The notes under the pieces are model-generated. The model did no database searches, was not told where the DNA came from, and saw nothing but the letters and a program-made list of their open reading frames with translations. A DNA stretch of 64,000 nucleotides from an uncultured Prochlorococcus sp. (GTDB lineage: Bacteria > Cyanobacteriota > Cyanobacteriia > PCC-6307 > Cyanobiaceae): the NCBI GenBank assembly GCA_902622625.1, contig CACNQS010000005.1, positions 1 to 64,000 on the forward strand, written 5' to 3'. Each line of letters begins with the position of its first letter. Positions within the stretch are counted from its first letter, which is position 1. The translations under genes and the position numbers were made by a program. Below, in pieces: positions 36,340 through 46,096 of this stretch.

Positions 36340-37137
36340 ATGCAGAATCAAGAAAATTGCTATAAAAATGTTTGGATCCTATCAGGAACTTCGGATGGAC
36401 CTGTAATAGCTAATAGGCTTCTTGAGCTTAATTATTCAGTCTTTGCAAGTGTTTTAACTTATAAAGCTGGGCAAGCTTATATTGAAAATCCAAAGTTACA
36501 TATCATTACGGGTAAATTAAATAATAAAGATCAAATAATTAATTTCATAAATAAAAATAAAATCACATGCGTTGTCGATGCTACTCATCCTTTTGCCGTA
36601 ATAATTTCTAGAAATCTCAGTAATGCATGTAAAGAGATTAATATACCTCTCTTACTATTTGAGAGGAAATCTCTAAGAAATAACACTAATAATTTTTTTT
36701 ATATTGATGATTTAAAGGATATAAATAACGTAGATATAGAAAATAAGAATATTCTTTTGGCTATAGGATCAAGATTCCTTAACGACACAGCTAATTATTA
36801 TATGAATAGTAAAGCAAATGTATTTACAAGGGTACTTCCAACTTATGAGAGTATAACTAAAGCTTTTGGATCATGTATTAAAAAATCAAACATAGCGATT
36901 CTTGAACCAAGTAAAAATAATAAAAGCATTTTAGAAAAAAAACTTTGTGATTTTTGGGAGATAGATTATGTTCTATGCAGAGAATCTGGAAGTTATTCTC
37001 AGAAAAACTGGGAGAGTATAGTTTCTGGCAGTAAAATAAAGTTATTTTTGGTTAAAAGGCCGAAAGTTAAAAATGATTATTCTTACTCTTTTGATCAACA
37101 TCACAATTTAATAAATCACATAATTAAAAAATATTGA
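36340..37137 (+). CDS. cobK: Precorrin-6A/cobalt-precorrin-6A reductase
   Basis: CobK/CbiJ reduces the corrin ring in cobalamin synthesis with NAD(P)H. The 265-residue protein has VWILSGTSDGPVIANRLLEL (about 11-30), IITGKLNNKDQIINFI and VVDATHPFAVIISRN (about 79-93), all typical of this family. ILLAIGSRFLN and ESGSYSQKNWES follow. The sequence is diverged but complete. cutA begins 13 bp later. cobO at 53374 is a second cobalamin gene in the window. Confidence 0.9.
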   Translation: MQNQENCYKNVWILSGTSDGPVIANRLLELNYSVFASVLTYKAGQAYIENPKLHIITGKLNNKDQIINFINKNKITCVVDATHPFAVIISRNLSNACKEINIPLLLFERKSLRNNTNNFFYIDDLKDINNVDIENKNILLAIGSRFLNDTANYYMNSKANVFTRVLPTYESITKAFGSCIKKSNIAILEPSKNNKSILEKKLCDFWEIDYVLCRESGSYSQKNWESIVSGSKIKLFLVKRPKVKNDYSYSFDQHHNLINHIIKKY

Positions 37138-37150
37138 TGTTTAATTCATT

Positions 37151-37456
37151 ATGGAAGTATTAGTTATGATCACAACTGAATCAAGTAACGCAAATGCTTT
37201 GCGAATGGCTAAATTACTAATACAAAATAAACTTGCATCTTGTGTTTCGATAAAGCAAATTTTTTCAATTTATAAGTGGGATGATGATATTGAAGAAAAT
37301 AAAGAGTTTGAAATTACAATAAAAAGTAAACTAGAATTTAAAGATTATATAATTGAATTCTTAAATGAAAATTCAACTTATGATGTCCCTCAAATTATTT
37401 ACAAAAAATACCATGCTGAGATGAAATATTATGATTGGTTGAATAATACTATTTGA
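37151..37456 (+). CDS. cutA: CutA divalent-cation tolerance family protein
   Basis: The 101-residue protein has the trimeric ferredoxin-like CutA1 pattern: MITTESSNANALRMAKLLIQ (about 6-25), KLASCVSIKQIFSIYKWDDD, the conserved E-EFEITIKS, and YDVPQIIYKK near the end. It resembles PII signalling proteins in fold. Despite the name, the physiological role in copper tolerance is doubtful. It converges on a PfkB gene with 6 bp between the stops. Confidence 0.94.
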   Translation: MEVLVMITTESSNANALRMAKLLIQNKLASCVSIKQIFSIYKWDDDIEENKEFEITIKSKLEFKDYIIEFLNENSTYDVPQIIYKKYHAEMKYYDWLNNTI

Positions 37457-37462
37457 TTAAAT

Positions 37463-38467
37463 TTATTTTATTAACTCTTTAAGATCAATTTCTGATCTAG
37501 ATCCTAATTGCGTAATTATTTGTCCCGCACAAATTGAAGCCATCTCTCCGCATTTTTTTAGGGAACAATTGTTTATTAATCCATGAATAAATCCTCCCGC
37601 ATAGATATCTCCCGCTCCTGTAGTATCAACAATCTTGCCTCTCGTTATTGACTCAATTATTTCAATATTATTTTTGTTAACTATGAGAGAACCATTGCTT
37701 CCAAGAGTTACTATGACTAATTCACATAAGGAAGATAAGTCTTCTTGGCAACTTGTTAATTTATCATTTTTAAATAGACTTAACACCTCGGATTCATTAC
37801 AAAAAACAATATCTACATATTCATCAATTAATTCCAAGAAACTCTCACGGTGTCTATCTACACAAAATGAATCAGACAATGAAAGGATTATTTTCGTATT
37901 AGATTGTTTTGCAATTTGGGCGGCTTTAATAAAAGCTTTTTTAGCTAATTCGCTGTCCCATAAATACCCCTCTAAATATAAGTATTTACTTTCTTTAATT
38001 ACATTAAAGTCAATATTTTCTGTCTCAAACTCTATAGATGCGCCTAGGTAAGTGCACATAGTTCTTTGTGCATCCGGTGTAATCAAAATAATTGAATGAG
38101 CTGTTGAAGCACCTTCAATAGTTGGTGGTGTATTAAATATAGTTTTACTTTGTTTAATATCTTCAGAAAAGAAATTCCCAAATGTATCATTTTTCACCCT
38201 TCCAATAAATTGAACATAATTACCTAATTCTGCTAAACAAACAACAGTATTTGCTGAGGATCCCCCTGATATTTGTTTGATCACTTTGCAATTTTCTAAC
38301 AATCTCTCAGATTCATTAGAACTAATTAGATTCATTGATCCTTTATCCAGATTATTTATCTCAAGAAACTCATCTTCAATATTTACAATAATGTCTACTA
38401 TTGCGTTGCCAAGACCAATGAGATCAACCGTTTTATTATGTTCAAAATGTCTAAAGGATTCGTTCAT
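37463..38467 (-). CDS. PfkB family carbohydrate/nucleoside kinase (adenosine-kinase-like)
   Basis: The 334-residue kinase has VDLIGLGNAIVDIIVNIEDE (about 14-33), KQISGGSSANTVVCLAELGN and the C-terminal anion-hole motif DTTGAGDIYAGGFIHGL (about 283-299) with the catalytic Asp. The closest match that I know of is the adenosine/ribokinase-like subgroup common in cyanobacteria. The substrate is not decided by the sequence. purA, an AMP-pathway gene, lies 15 bp upstream on the same strand, which slightly favours a purine nucleoside. Confidence 0.85.
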   Translation of the reverse strand: MNESFRHFEHNKTVDLIGLGNAIVDIIVNIEDEFLEINNLDKGSMNLISSNESERLLENCKVIKQISGGSSANTVVCLAELGNYVQFIGRVKNDTFGNFFSEDIKQSKTIFNTPPTIEGASTAHSIILITPDAQRTMCTYLGASIEFETENIDFNVIKESKYLYLEGYLWDSELAKKAFIKAAQIAKQSNTKIILSLSDSFCVDRHRESFLELIDEYVDIVFCNESEVLSLFKNDKLTSCQEDLSSLCELVIVTLGSNGSLIVNKNNIEIIESITRGKIVDTTGAGDIYAGGFIHGLINNCSLKKCGEMASICAGQIITQLGSRSEIDLKELIK

Positions 38468-38482
38468 TAATTTGGTACTAAA

Positions 38483-39866
<1,384 letters not shown>

Positions 39867-39874
39867 GAATTGTA

Positions 39875-40312
39875 TCAACTTTCTCTTAGAACCATTTTTT
39901 CAGCAAGAGAAAATTCTTTGGTTAAACGCTCCTTAAGTTTATCTGGTAGAGGTCTACTTGCAAAGTTTTTGTAATGACCTGCCATAGCATTCAATGCTGT
40001 TTGCATGGTGGTAAATGATTGTGTTTTATTCACCATCCCTCTATTTCTGTATCTGGAAATATAGTCAGTTATTAGTGTAAGAGCCTCACTTCTTACTTCA
40101 TCTTTATTTGGAGAATCTTTTGGAGTATCAACAGCTGTTTGTAATGTTTTAACAACTGAAATTGTATCTTTTGTGTAGTCACCAGTCATAGAGGTTTTTG
40201 CAGCTATAGAAGGGGAACTAAATAGTGTAAAAACAATAATTAAGGATATTGAAAAAGATATGGCTTTGAAGAGATTTTTTAAAAATAATTTTGATGTCCA
40301 TTTCAGTAACAT
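39875..40312 (-). CDS. psb27: Photosystem II assembly factor Psb27
   Basis: Psb27 binds CP43 on the lumenal face of photosystem II assembly intermediates and keeps the manganese cluster from loading early. The 145-residue precursor has a signal-like segment (LFKAISFSISLIIVFTLFS) ending SPSIAAKTSM. A four-helix domain follows with GDYTKDTISVVKTLQTAVDT and LITDYISRYRNRGMV (about 80-94). In most freshwater cyanobacteria that I know Psb27 is a lipoprotein; no lipobox cysteine is visible here. Its terminator-like hairpin lies just downstream. Confidence 0.92.
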   Translation of the reverse strand: MLLKWTSKLFLKNLFKAISFSISLIIVFTLFSSPSIAAKTSMTGDYTKDTISVVKTLQTAVDTPKDSPNKDEVRSEALTLITDYISRYRNRGMVNKTQSFTTMQTALNAMAGHYKNFASRPLPDKLKERLTKEFSLAEKMVLRES

Positions 40313-40336
40313 AACCTAGCTCCAAAAAAATAAATC

Positions 40337-42139
40337 TTAAGACTTTTTATTGTACATTATTTCTGATTCGGAAATAAATGTTTCCAACAATTTATCAGTA
40401 CTAATTTTAAACTTATTATTATTTGTTCTCGATAAAAGTTCTACTTCTTTATTAACTGAATCTCTGCCAATAATTATCTGAAAAGGAATACCAATTAATT
40501 CCGCATCTTTAAATTTCACTCCAGCCCTGTAGTTTCTGTCATCAAGGAGAACATCAATTTTATTAATTAAAAAATTATTATAGATTTGCTCAGTAAGTTC
40601 ACTTTGAATAGGATCTTTTAGGTTTGTTGGAATAATAATAACTTCAAAAGGAGAAATCTGGATAGGCCAACAAATCCCCTTTTGATCATGATTCTGTTCG
40701 ATAGCAGCTTGAGCTATTCTTGTCACTCCTATTCCATAACAACCCATCCATAAATTTTTTAATTGACCATCCTTATCAGAGAACTTTGCATTTAATTTTT
40801 CACTATATTTTTGACCTAGTTGGAAAATATGTCCAATTTCTATACCTTTTTTTTCTTTAAGTTCCTCATCATTAGTACTATTTATTTTATCTCCTTTTTT
40901 AGCATTCCTGATATCCCCAATTAGATATTCTTTCGAAGCAAAAGAAAATTCTTGAAAAACTTTATGGAAATTAACTTTATTCCCACCACTTATAAATTTT
41001 GAAAGGTCACTTGCAGAAGGATCAATTATTCTTGTCCATTTTTTATCCCAATTAGAACTAGCTTTAATAGTTTTATTATCTAAATCTGGCCCGATAAAAC
41101 CTAAGGGAAAATCAACTAGATTTTTTTCGATAGTATTTTTGTCTTCAATCTTTTTAAGATTAATAAGATTGAAATTATGAAGTTTATTGATTAAGTTAAA
41201 AAGCTTTACTTCATTAATGTGTTGATCGCCTCTTATGCAAGCAAGAATTGGGACCTCAAATTTACCTTCGAACTGTGCAAGGAATATTACTACTTTAATA
41301 ATCTGACTAGGATCTAAATTATTCTTATCGCAAACTTCTATGATTGTTTTCTGATGAGGTGTTTCCAACCACTCTGCAATATTATCTTTTAGTGGAATAG
41401 GTTGAGAGGGTAGAGAAACAGCTTTTTCAATATTTGCAGCATAAGAACCACTTTGAGTAAACAAAATTGAATCTTCCCCAGCATCAGCGGTGACCATAAA
41501 TTCTTTAGATGATGCACCACCAATTGCTCCACTATCAGCTTCAACCCCTACTGTCTGGAGTCCACAAGATTTAAAAATATTTTCATAGGCATTGCCCACC
41601 TTTTCATAGAAAGAAGCCAGATCGTTTTCTGAAGAATGAAAAGAATAACCATCTTTCATTATAAATTCTCTACTTCTCATCAATCCAAACCTTGGCCTTA
41701 TTTCATCTCTAAATTTTGTTTGAATTTGATAAAAACATTGAGGTAATTGCTTATAGGAGTTGATGGTCTCTGATGCAATACTCGTGATCACTTCTTCGTG
41801 AGTTGGAGCTAAACCAAATTCTTTACCTTGTCTATCTTTGAGATTAAACATTATTCCTTCCCCTGCAGTATATCCTTCCCACCTTTCACTTTTTCTCCAT
41901 AAATCTGCAGGATGAAGTTGGGGTAATAGTAATTTTGTACAGCCAATACTATTAAGTTCTGTCTCAATTATTGCGCATATTTTTTCAATAACTCTAAGCA
42001 TTATTGGCATGTATGCATAAATACCGCTGTTAACTCTGCGAATATAACCAGCTTTTAAAAGTAGTTGATGTGAAATAATCTCAGCTTCAGAAGGTGTGTC
42101 ACGAAGTGTCCCCAGAGGAAATGAGGTTGTCACGCGCAT
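40337..42139 (-). CDS. proS: Prolyl-tRNA synthetase, bacterial type
   Basis: The 600-residue class II enzyme charges tRNA-Pro. It shows motif 1 (RRVNSGIYAYMPIMLRVIEK), GLAPTHEEVIT with motif 2 (FRDEIRPRFGLMRSREFIMK), and motif 3 (GCYGIGVTRIAQA). The middle part, about residues 230-390, is the editing (INS) domain with EVCDKNNLDPSQIIKVVIFL, followed by the anticodon-binding domain at the end. The start is the ATG at 42139. psb27 lies 24 bp downstream. Confidence 0.97.
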   Translation of the reverse strand: MRVTTSFPLGTLRDTPSEAEIISHQLLLKAGYIRRVNSGIYAYMPIMLRVIEKICAIIETELNSIGCTKLLLPQLHPADLWRKSERWEGYTAGEGIMFNLKDRQGKEFGLAPTHEEVITSIASETINSYKQLPQCFYQIQTKFRDEIRPRFGLMRSREFIMKDGYSFHSSENDLASFYEKVGNAYENIFKSCGLQTVGVEADSGAIGGASSKEFMVTADAGEDSILFTQSGSYAANIEKAVSLPSQPIPLKDNIAEWLETPHQKTIIEVCDKNNLDPSQIIKVVIFLAQFEGKFEVPILACIRGDQHINEVKLFNLINKLHNFNLINLKKIEDKNTIEKNLVDFPLGFIGPDLDNKTIKASSNWDKKWTRIIDPSASDLSKFISGGNKVNFHKVFQEFSFASKEYLIGDIRNAKKGDKINSTNDEELKEKKGIEIGHIFQLGQKYSEKLNAKFSDKDGQLKNLWMGCYGIGVTRIAQAAIEQNHDQKGICWPIQISPFEVIIIPTNLKDPIQSELTEQIYNNFLINKIDVLLDDRNYRAGVKFKDAELIGIPFQIIIGRDSVNKEVELLSRTNNNKFKISTDKLLETFISESEIMYNKKS

Positions 42140-42313
42140 ACAAAAAAATCCGTAATAATATTTAATTTTATCAATTAAGATGAAAAAATAATTTAAAGTG
42201 TCTTGAGTCCCTCAACGCGGCTAGTCTAAAAATATTGTTTCTGCTAACTTCTTCAGTAATGAAGTTCAAACTCTTTTAAAAGTTCATTATTACTAAACCA
42301 TTTTCTTAAGTTT

Positions 42314-42667
42314 ATGGAAAATTTAGATTCCAATATTTCTAGCGAAGAGGAATTAGTAGGTATTGATGAAGTTCAAAAATTCCTAAATAGATCAAGAGCT
42401 TCTGTATATAGGTATACAAATACAGATTTAAGAAATCTAAACCCGAGCTTTAATCCAAGAAAATTAAATCCCGAATTTAGAACTGATCAAAAAGATCCAT
42501 TAAAGTTTCATCCTAATGAAGTAGCAAGATTTGCTAAAGATATTCTAAGAATTAAGGAGGTCACTGTTGAGGTTTTTAATACACCTTCCTCCGCTGCTCA
42601 AAATATAATGGTGCAAATATTAGAAGAACTAAAGTCTATCAGGTCTTTGCTAGAAAAAAGTAATTAA
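42314..42667 (+). CDS. Small protein with a predicted helix-turn-helix segment
   Basis: This 117-residue protein contains VGIDEVQKFLNRSRASVYRY (about 16-35), which reads like the helix-turn-helix of MerR or excisionase-like regulators. KDPLKFHPNEVARFAKDILR and a C-terminal coiled coil (MVQILEELKSIRSLLEK) follow. A DNA-binding role is plausible but not shown. It is transcribed away from proS. The 174 bp upstream contain no recognisable gene. Confidence 0.65.
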   Translation: MENLDSNISSEEELVGIDEVQKFLNRSRASVYRYTNTDLRNLNPSFNPRKLNPEFRTDQKDPLKFHPNEVARFAKDILRIKEVTVEVFNTPSSAAQNIMVQILEELKSIRSLLEKSN

Positions 42668-42759
42668 AAAGTTGCTAATCAATGTTTTGATTTATTGACA
42701 TTTTAAATGTAGTATAATCATGTTTAATTATCTCCTTAATCTTTACCAATTAAGAGTTC

Positions 42760-43014
42760 TTGAGTTACACGAAATCAAAGCAGTTTATTCAAAGTGAATC
42801 AAGCGAAGAATCTTCTCATGGTTCTGCTCGAAGTGATTTTGAAAGGGATGATGATGACCCCTTAAGTATAAGGAGTTTATCAATTACATCTTTAGGTATT
42901 ATTTTTGCCTTTTTGACAATTTTTTTACCTTCAATAAGTGTTTTAATTGGAAGACCTCCATCTCAAGGAAACGAGATAATTCATAATCACGATTTTAAAA
43001 AAGATGGACCTTAG
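42760..43014 (+). CDS. Small single-pass membrane protein upstream of the second ppa
   Basis: This 84-residue protein starts at a TTG (42760). The N-terminal 40 residues are serine-rich and charged (SESSEESSHGSARSDFERDD), then one membrane helix (about 46-66, LSITSLGIIFAFLTIFLPSI), then a short tail (LIGRPPSQGNEIIHNHDF). The N-terminus is probably cytoplasmic. The family is unknown. Its 3' end overlaps the next gene by 11 bp, so the two are likely coupled. Confidence 0.7.
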   Translation: MSYTKSKQFIQSESSEESSHGSARSDFERDDDDPLSIRSLSITSLGIIFAFLTIFLPSISVLIGRPPSQGNEIIHNHDFKKDGP

Positions 43015-43552
43015 TTCAATACCTCCATCTCCAATGAAGGGAATAGTAAATATTGTTGTTGAAATACCTGCAGGTAGTAGGAATAAATATGAATATTGCT
43101 CAGATGCAGGAATTATGGCTTTAGACAGAGTATTGCATTCTTCAGTTAGGTACCCTTTTGATTATGGTTTTATCCCAAATACCCTTGCTGATGATGGTGC
43201 TCCTCTTGATGCAATGGTGATAATGGATGAGCCTACTTTTGCGGGCTGTTTAATAAAAGCTAGACCTATTGGAGTTTTGGATATGCATGATTGTGGTGCA
43301 TATGATGGAAAACTTTTATGTGTGCCTATAGCTAATCCTAGGCAGGATAACATAGTGAGTATTAATCAAATAGCTCCTAATCAGCTTGAGGATGTTGCTG
43401 AATTTTTTAGAACAAGTAAAGGACTTGATGGAAGAACAGTTCAAATTGATGGTTGGAGAGATTTTGATGTTGTTGAAAATTTATTGAAAAGTTGTATACC
43501 CCTAAAAAAGAAAAACTATAAAGTACTTAAGAAATCAAAAATAGTAAATTAA
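43004..43552 (+). CDS. Inorganic pyrophosphatase, family I, with altered active site
   Basis: This 182-residue protein aligns over its whole length with cyanobacterial family I pyrophosphatases (MDLSSIPPSPMKGIVNIVVE, then ALDRVLHSSVRYPFDYGFIP). By E. coli numbering most ligands are kept (Glu20, Lys29, Glu31, Arg43, Tyr55, Asp65, Asp70, Asp97, Asp102, Lys104). However, the catalytic Asp67 is Ala (DDGAPLDA, residue 66 here) and Tyr141 is Ser (RTSKGL). Activity is likely reduced or absent. A second intact copy is at 27680-28267. Overlaps the upstream membrane-protein gene. Confidence 0.92.
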   Translation: MDLSSIPPSPMKGIVNIVVEIPAGSRNKYEYCSDAGIMALDRVLHSSVRYPFDYGFIPNTLADDGAPLDAMVIMDEPTFAGCLIKARPIGVLDMHDCGAYDGKLLCVPIANPRQDNIVSINQIAPNQLEDVAEFFRTSKGLDGRTVQIDGWRDFDVVENLLKSCIPLKKKNYKVLKKSKIVN

Positions 43553-43553
43553 A

Positions 43554-43910
43554 TTGAAAAAAATAATTTTTTATAGTTATTTAAAATGCTCTACTTGCAG
43601 AAAAGCTGAAAAGTGGCTTAAAAGCAAAGATTTCGAATTCCAATTAATTGATATTGTAAAAGAACCACCACTTGTTAATTATTTAAATCTAGCTTTAAAA
43701 CAATACTCTTATAATACGAAATTGATTTTTAATACAAGAGGTAAAGCTTTTAAAACTCTCAATATTGATATTAATGGTTTATCAAGGGAAGAAATTATTC
43801 AACTTCTTTTAGGTGATGGCAAATTAATAAAAAGACCATTTTTGATTTACGAAGAAAAGAAAGTTATATTAGGTTTTAACGAAATTCAATATGCCAAACA
43901 ATTTATATAA
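43554..43910 (+). CDS. ArsC/Spx family protein
   Basis: This 118-residue thioredoxin-like protein has the redox pair CSTC (Cys12-Cys15) in YLKCSTCRKAEKWLKSKDFE. Near residues 92-97 it has KRPFLI, the ArsC/Spx substrate loop. It may be a glutaredoxin-type arsenate reductase or an Spx/MgsR-like stress regulator; the CxxC pair favours the latter type, but both share the fold. I use the TTG at 43554, only one base after the ppa stop, so it is probably coupled to it. Confidence 0.82.
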   Translation: MKKIIFYSYLKCSTCRKAEKWLKSKDFEFQLIDIVKEPPLVNYLNLALKQYSYNTKLIFNTRGKAFKTLNIDINGLSREEIIQLLLGDGKLIKRPFLIYEEKKVILGFNEIQYAKQFI

Positions 43911-43939
43911 GCTTAAAAAATCAAGACTTTATTAATTTT

Positions 43940-44599
43940 ATGCATGCTTCTGTTAAAAGTTTTTTAAAAGAATGGGGCCTCCTCATCCTACTAACTTTTT
44001 TTGTTTCTTCTTGTAGATCATTTTTAGCAGAACCACGTTATATCCCCTCCGGTTCAATGCTCCCAGAATTACAACTAAACGATAGGTTAATTATTGAAAA
44101 ATTTTCGCTAAGAAACTCTTTACCAAAAAGAGGAGATATTGTTGTTTTTAATTCACCTTACTCCTTTGACAAAAAGTTAATTTCATCAAGATCTAAGCCT
44201 TTACCAAAAATAAGATATTGTTTTTTTATGAGTTTCCCTCCAATGTCGTTTATTCCAGGTTTGAGGGATCAAGCTTGCGATGCATATATTAAAAGAGTGG
44301 TGGCACTTCCGGGAGAAATTGTAAGTGTAAACACTAAGGGTGAATTAATTATAAATAATAAATTAATTCCTGAACCTTATGTCTCTTATAAATGCTCATT
44401 ATCAATGTTTAATCAATGTGGTAAATTTGATAACTTAAAAGTTCCTGAAGATCATTTTTTAGTTTTAGGCGATAATAGGTCAAATAGCTGGGATGGAAGA
44501 TATTGGCCTGGAAGTAAATTTCTTCATAAAAAGGAGATAATTGGTAAAGCATATTTCAGATTTTGGCCTCTTAGTCAAGTTGGCTTTTTCAATAATTAA
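43940..44599 (+). CDS. lepB: Signal peptidase I
   Basis: LepB removes signal peptides on the outer face of the cytoplasmic or thylakoid membrane. The 219-residue protein has an N-terminal anchor (about 11-28), the serine motif IPSGSMLPELQLND (Ser at about 39), the lysine motif AYIKRVVALPGEIVSVN (about 114-130), and FLVLGDNRSNSWDGRYW. A loop between them is longer than in the E. coli core because of PKIRYCFFMSFPPMSFI. Complete. The gene converges on the tandem histidine phosphatase. Confidence 0.95.
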   Translation: MHASVKSFLKEWGLLILLTFFVSSCRSFLAEPRYIPSGSMLPELQLNDRLIIEKFSLRNSLPKRGDIVVFNSPYSFDKKLISSRSKPLPKIRYCFFMSFPPMSFIPGLRDQACDAYIKRVVALPGEIVSVNTKGELIINNKLIPEPYVSYKCSLSMFNQCGKFDNLKVPEDHFLVLGDNRSNSWDGRYWPGSKFLHKKEIIGKAYFRFWPLSQVGFFNN

Positions 44600-44651
44600 T
44601 CCCCTTTTTCTGCATCTGACTTGATCAAAATAAATTTAAAAGGGTTTTTAT

Positions 44652-45980
44652 TTAAAGTGCACCTGAAGCAGTTGAATCAATTATTCCTCCTAGGTGGGTT
44701 GTAATGTTTAGAGCGCTAATCACAGGGGGCTTGTTGGGATCATTAAAAAGGTCAACTATAGTTATGCCACCATTCCCTTGTTTTATCATCCAAATATTTG
44801 AATAATTAATGCTAAGGATGTTGCAAATTAGAGTTTTATTGACTGCATCATGAGCGACTAGAAGGCTTAGATCATTATCCTTTTGAGATGAACAGATTTT
44901 GTCAAAAGCTTCTACGGATCTTTCTGATACATCTTTGATAGATTCACCTTCGGGCATTATTACTTCTTCTGGTTTATCATGCCAATTTTTTAGTAAAGCA
45001 GGCCACTTTTCTCTGATTTCTGCTTCCAGTTTACCCTCCCATAATCCGTGACTAATTTCTACAAGTGAATCTATTCTTTCTATTTTTAAATCTTTTCTAT
45101 TTTGAAGGATTATTTGGGCAGTCTCAAAAGGCCTATGCATTGAACTTGAAAATGCCTTATTGAAAGAAATATTTCTCAAATATTCAAAAGTCTTTCTAGC
45201 TTGATCTTTTCCGTTTTCATTTAAAGGGATATCAATTTGGCCTTGAAATCTACCTTCTTTGTTCCAGTTAGTTTCACCATGCCTTATTAGAAATATTCTA
45301 GAATCGCCAATTTGATTTGGAATATTTTTATTCAGATGGGAAGTTTGATTTAAGCATTCAATTTGGGTCTTGTAAGAGTTATCTGTCCTTGAAATATTGA
45401 GTATTGAAAAAGAAGCATTTTCTAATCTTATTTTTCTAAAACCTTGCTTAGGCTTTCCTAATAACAAGAGTATTAAACATCTGAGAATTGCATTATGTCC
45501 TACAACTAAAATATTTACATCATCTTTGTCGAGATAAATTTTTAAAATTTCTTCTACAAAATTTGTTGCTTGCAAAAATAACTCTTGAATTGGTTTATAA
45601 GTTTTATTGTCTTTTCTTTTTAAGATTAGATTTTCTGGATCATTTTTCCATATAGGGTAAATTTCTGGGAATTTCTTTTTTATTTCATCAATTTTCAGAC
45701 CAGACCATTCACTAAGATCCACCTCTAGCAAATTATCATCGAATACAATATTTTGTTCTTTGTTGAAGGTATTTTTAATTGTTTTTGCAGTCTCCGCTGC
45801 TCTCACAAGTGGGGAGGAATAGATTTTATCGAAGTTTATTTTTGATAATGCTTTTCCTGCTTTTTGGGCTTGATCGTATCCTTCATCAGTTAATAGTGAA
45901 TCATCGGTTCTTCCTTGAATTAATCCTTTTGCATTGAAACTGCTTAGTCCATGCCTAACTAAAACTAATCGTATAGCCAT
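44652..45980 (-). CDS. Tandem histidine phosphatase (phosphoglycerate-mutase-like)
   Basis: The 442-residue protein has two histidine phosphatase domains. The first starts RLVLVRHGLSSFNAKG (about 4-19) with SPLVRAAETAKTI and VVGHNAILRCLI. The second starts IFLIRHGETNWNKEGRFQGQ (about 228-247) with MHRPFETAQII and LVAHDAVNKTLI. Both keep the RHG, the Glu and the second His needed for catalysis. The family includes phosphoglycerate mutases and phosphoserine phosphatases; substrate is not fixed by the sequence. Confidence 0.9.
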   Translation of the reverse strand: MAIRLVLVRHGLSSFNAKGLIQGRTDDSLLTDEGYDQAQKAGKALSKINFDKIYSSPLVRAAETAKTIKNTFNKEQNIVFDDNLLEVDLSEWSGLKIDEIKKKFPEIYPIWKNDPENLILKRKDNKTYKPIQELFLQATNFVEEILKIYLDKDDVNILVVGHNAILRCLILLLLGKPKQGFRKIRLENASFSILNISRTDNSYKTQIECLNQTSHLNKNIPNQIGDSRIFLIRHGETNWNKEGRFQGQIDIPLNENGKDQARKTFEYLRNISFNKAFSSSMHRPFETAQIILQNRKDLKIERIDSLVEISHGLWEGKLEAEIREKWPALLKNWHDKPEEVIMPEGESIKDVSERSVEAFDKICSSQKDNDLSLLVAHDAVNKTLICNILSINYSNIWMIKQGNGGITIVDLFNDPNKPPVISALNITTHLGGIIDSTASGAL

Positions 45981-46096
45981 TATATAAATTTGAAAATTAA
46001 GATAATTTAATCATCTCATGGCGTGATTAAAATAGATATATAAATATAAGGAAATTCAATGATAACTAACCATAGTTTTCAACAATATAATAAATT

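Noticed and set aside
42140-42313. A small RNA gene between proS and the helix-turn-helix gene
   Set aside because: I could not find a stable fold or a known cyanobacterial sRNA motif in it.
44601-44651. CCCCTTTTT and AAAAGGGTTTTT as a shared terminator of lepB and the phosphatase gene
   Set aside because: The loop would be about 30 bases and the pairing is short, so I do not call it.
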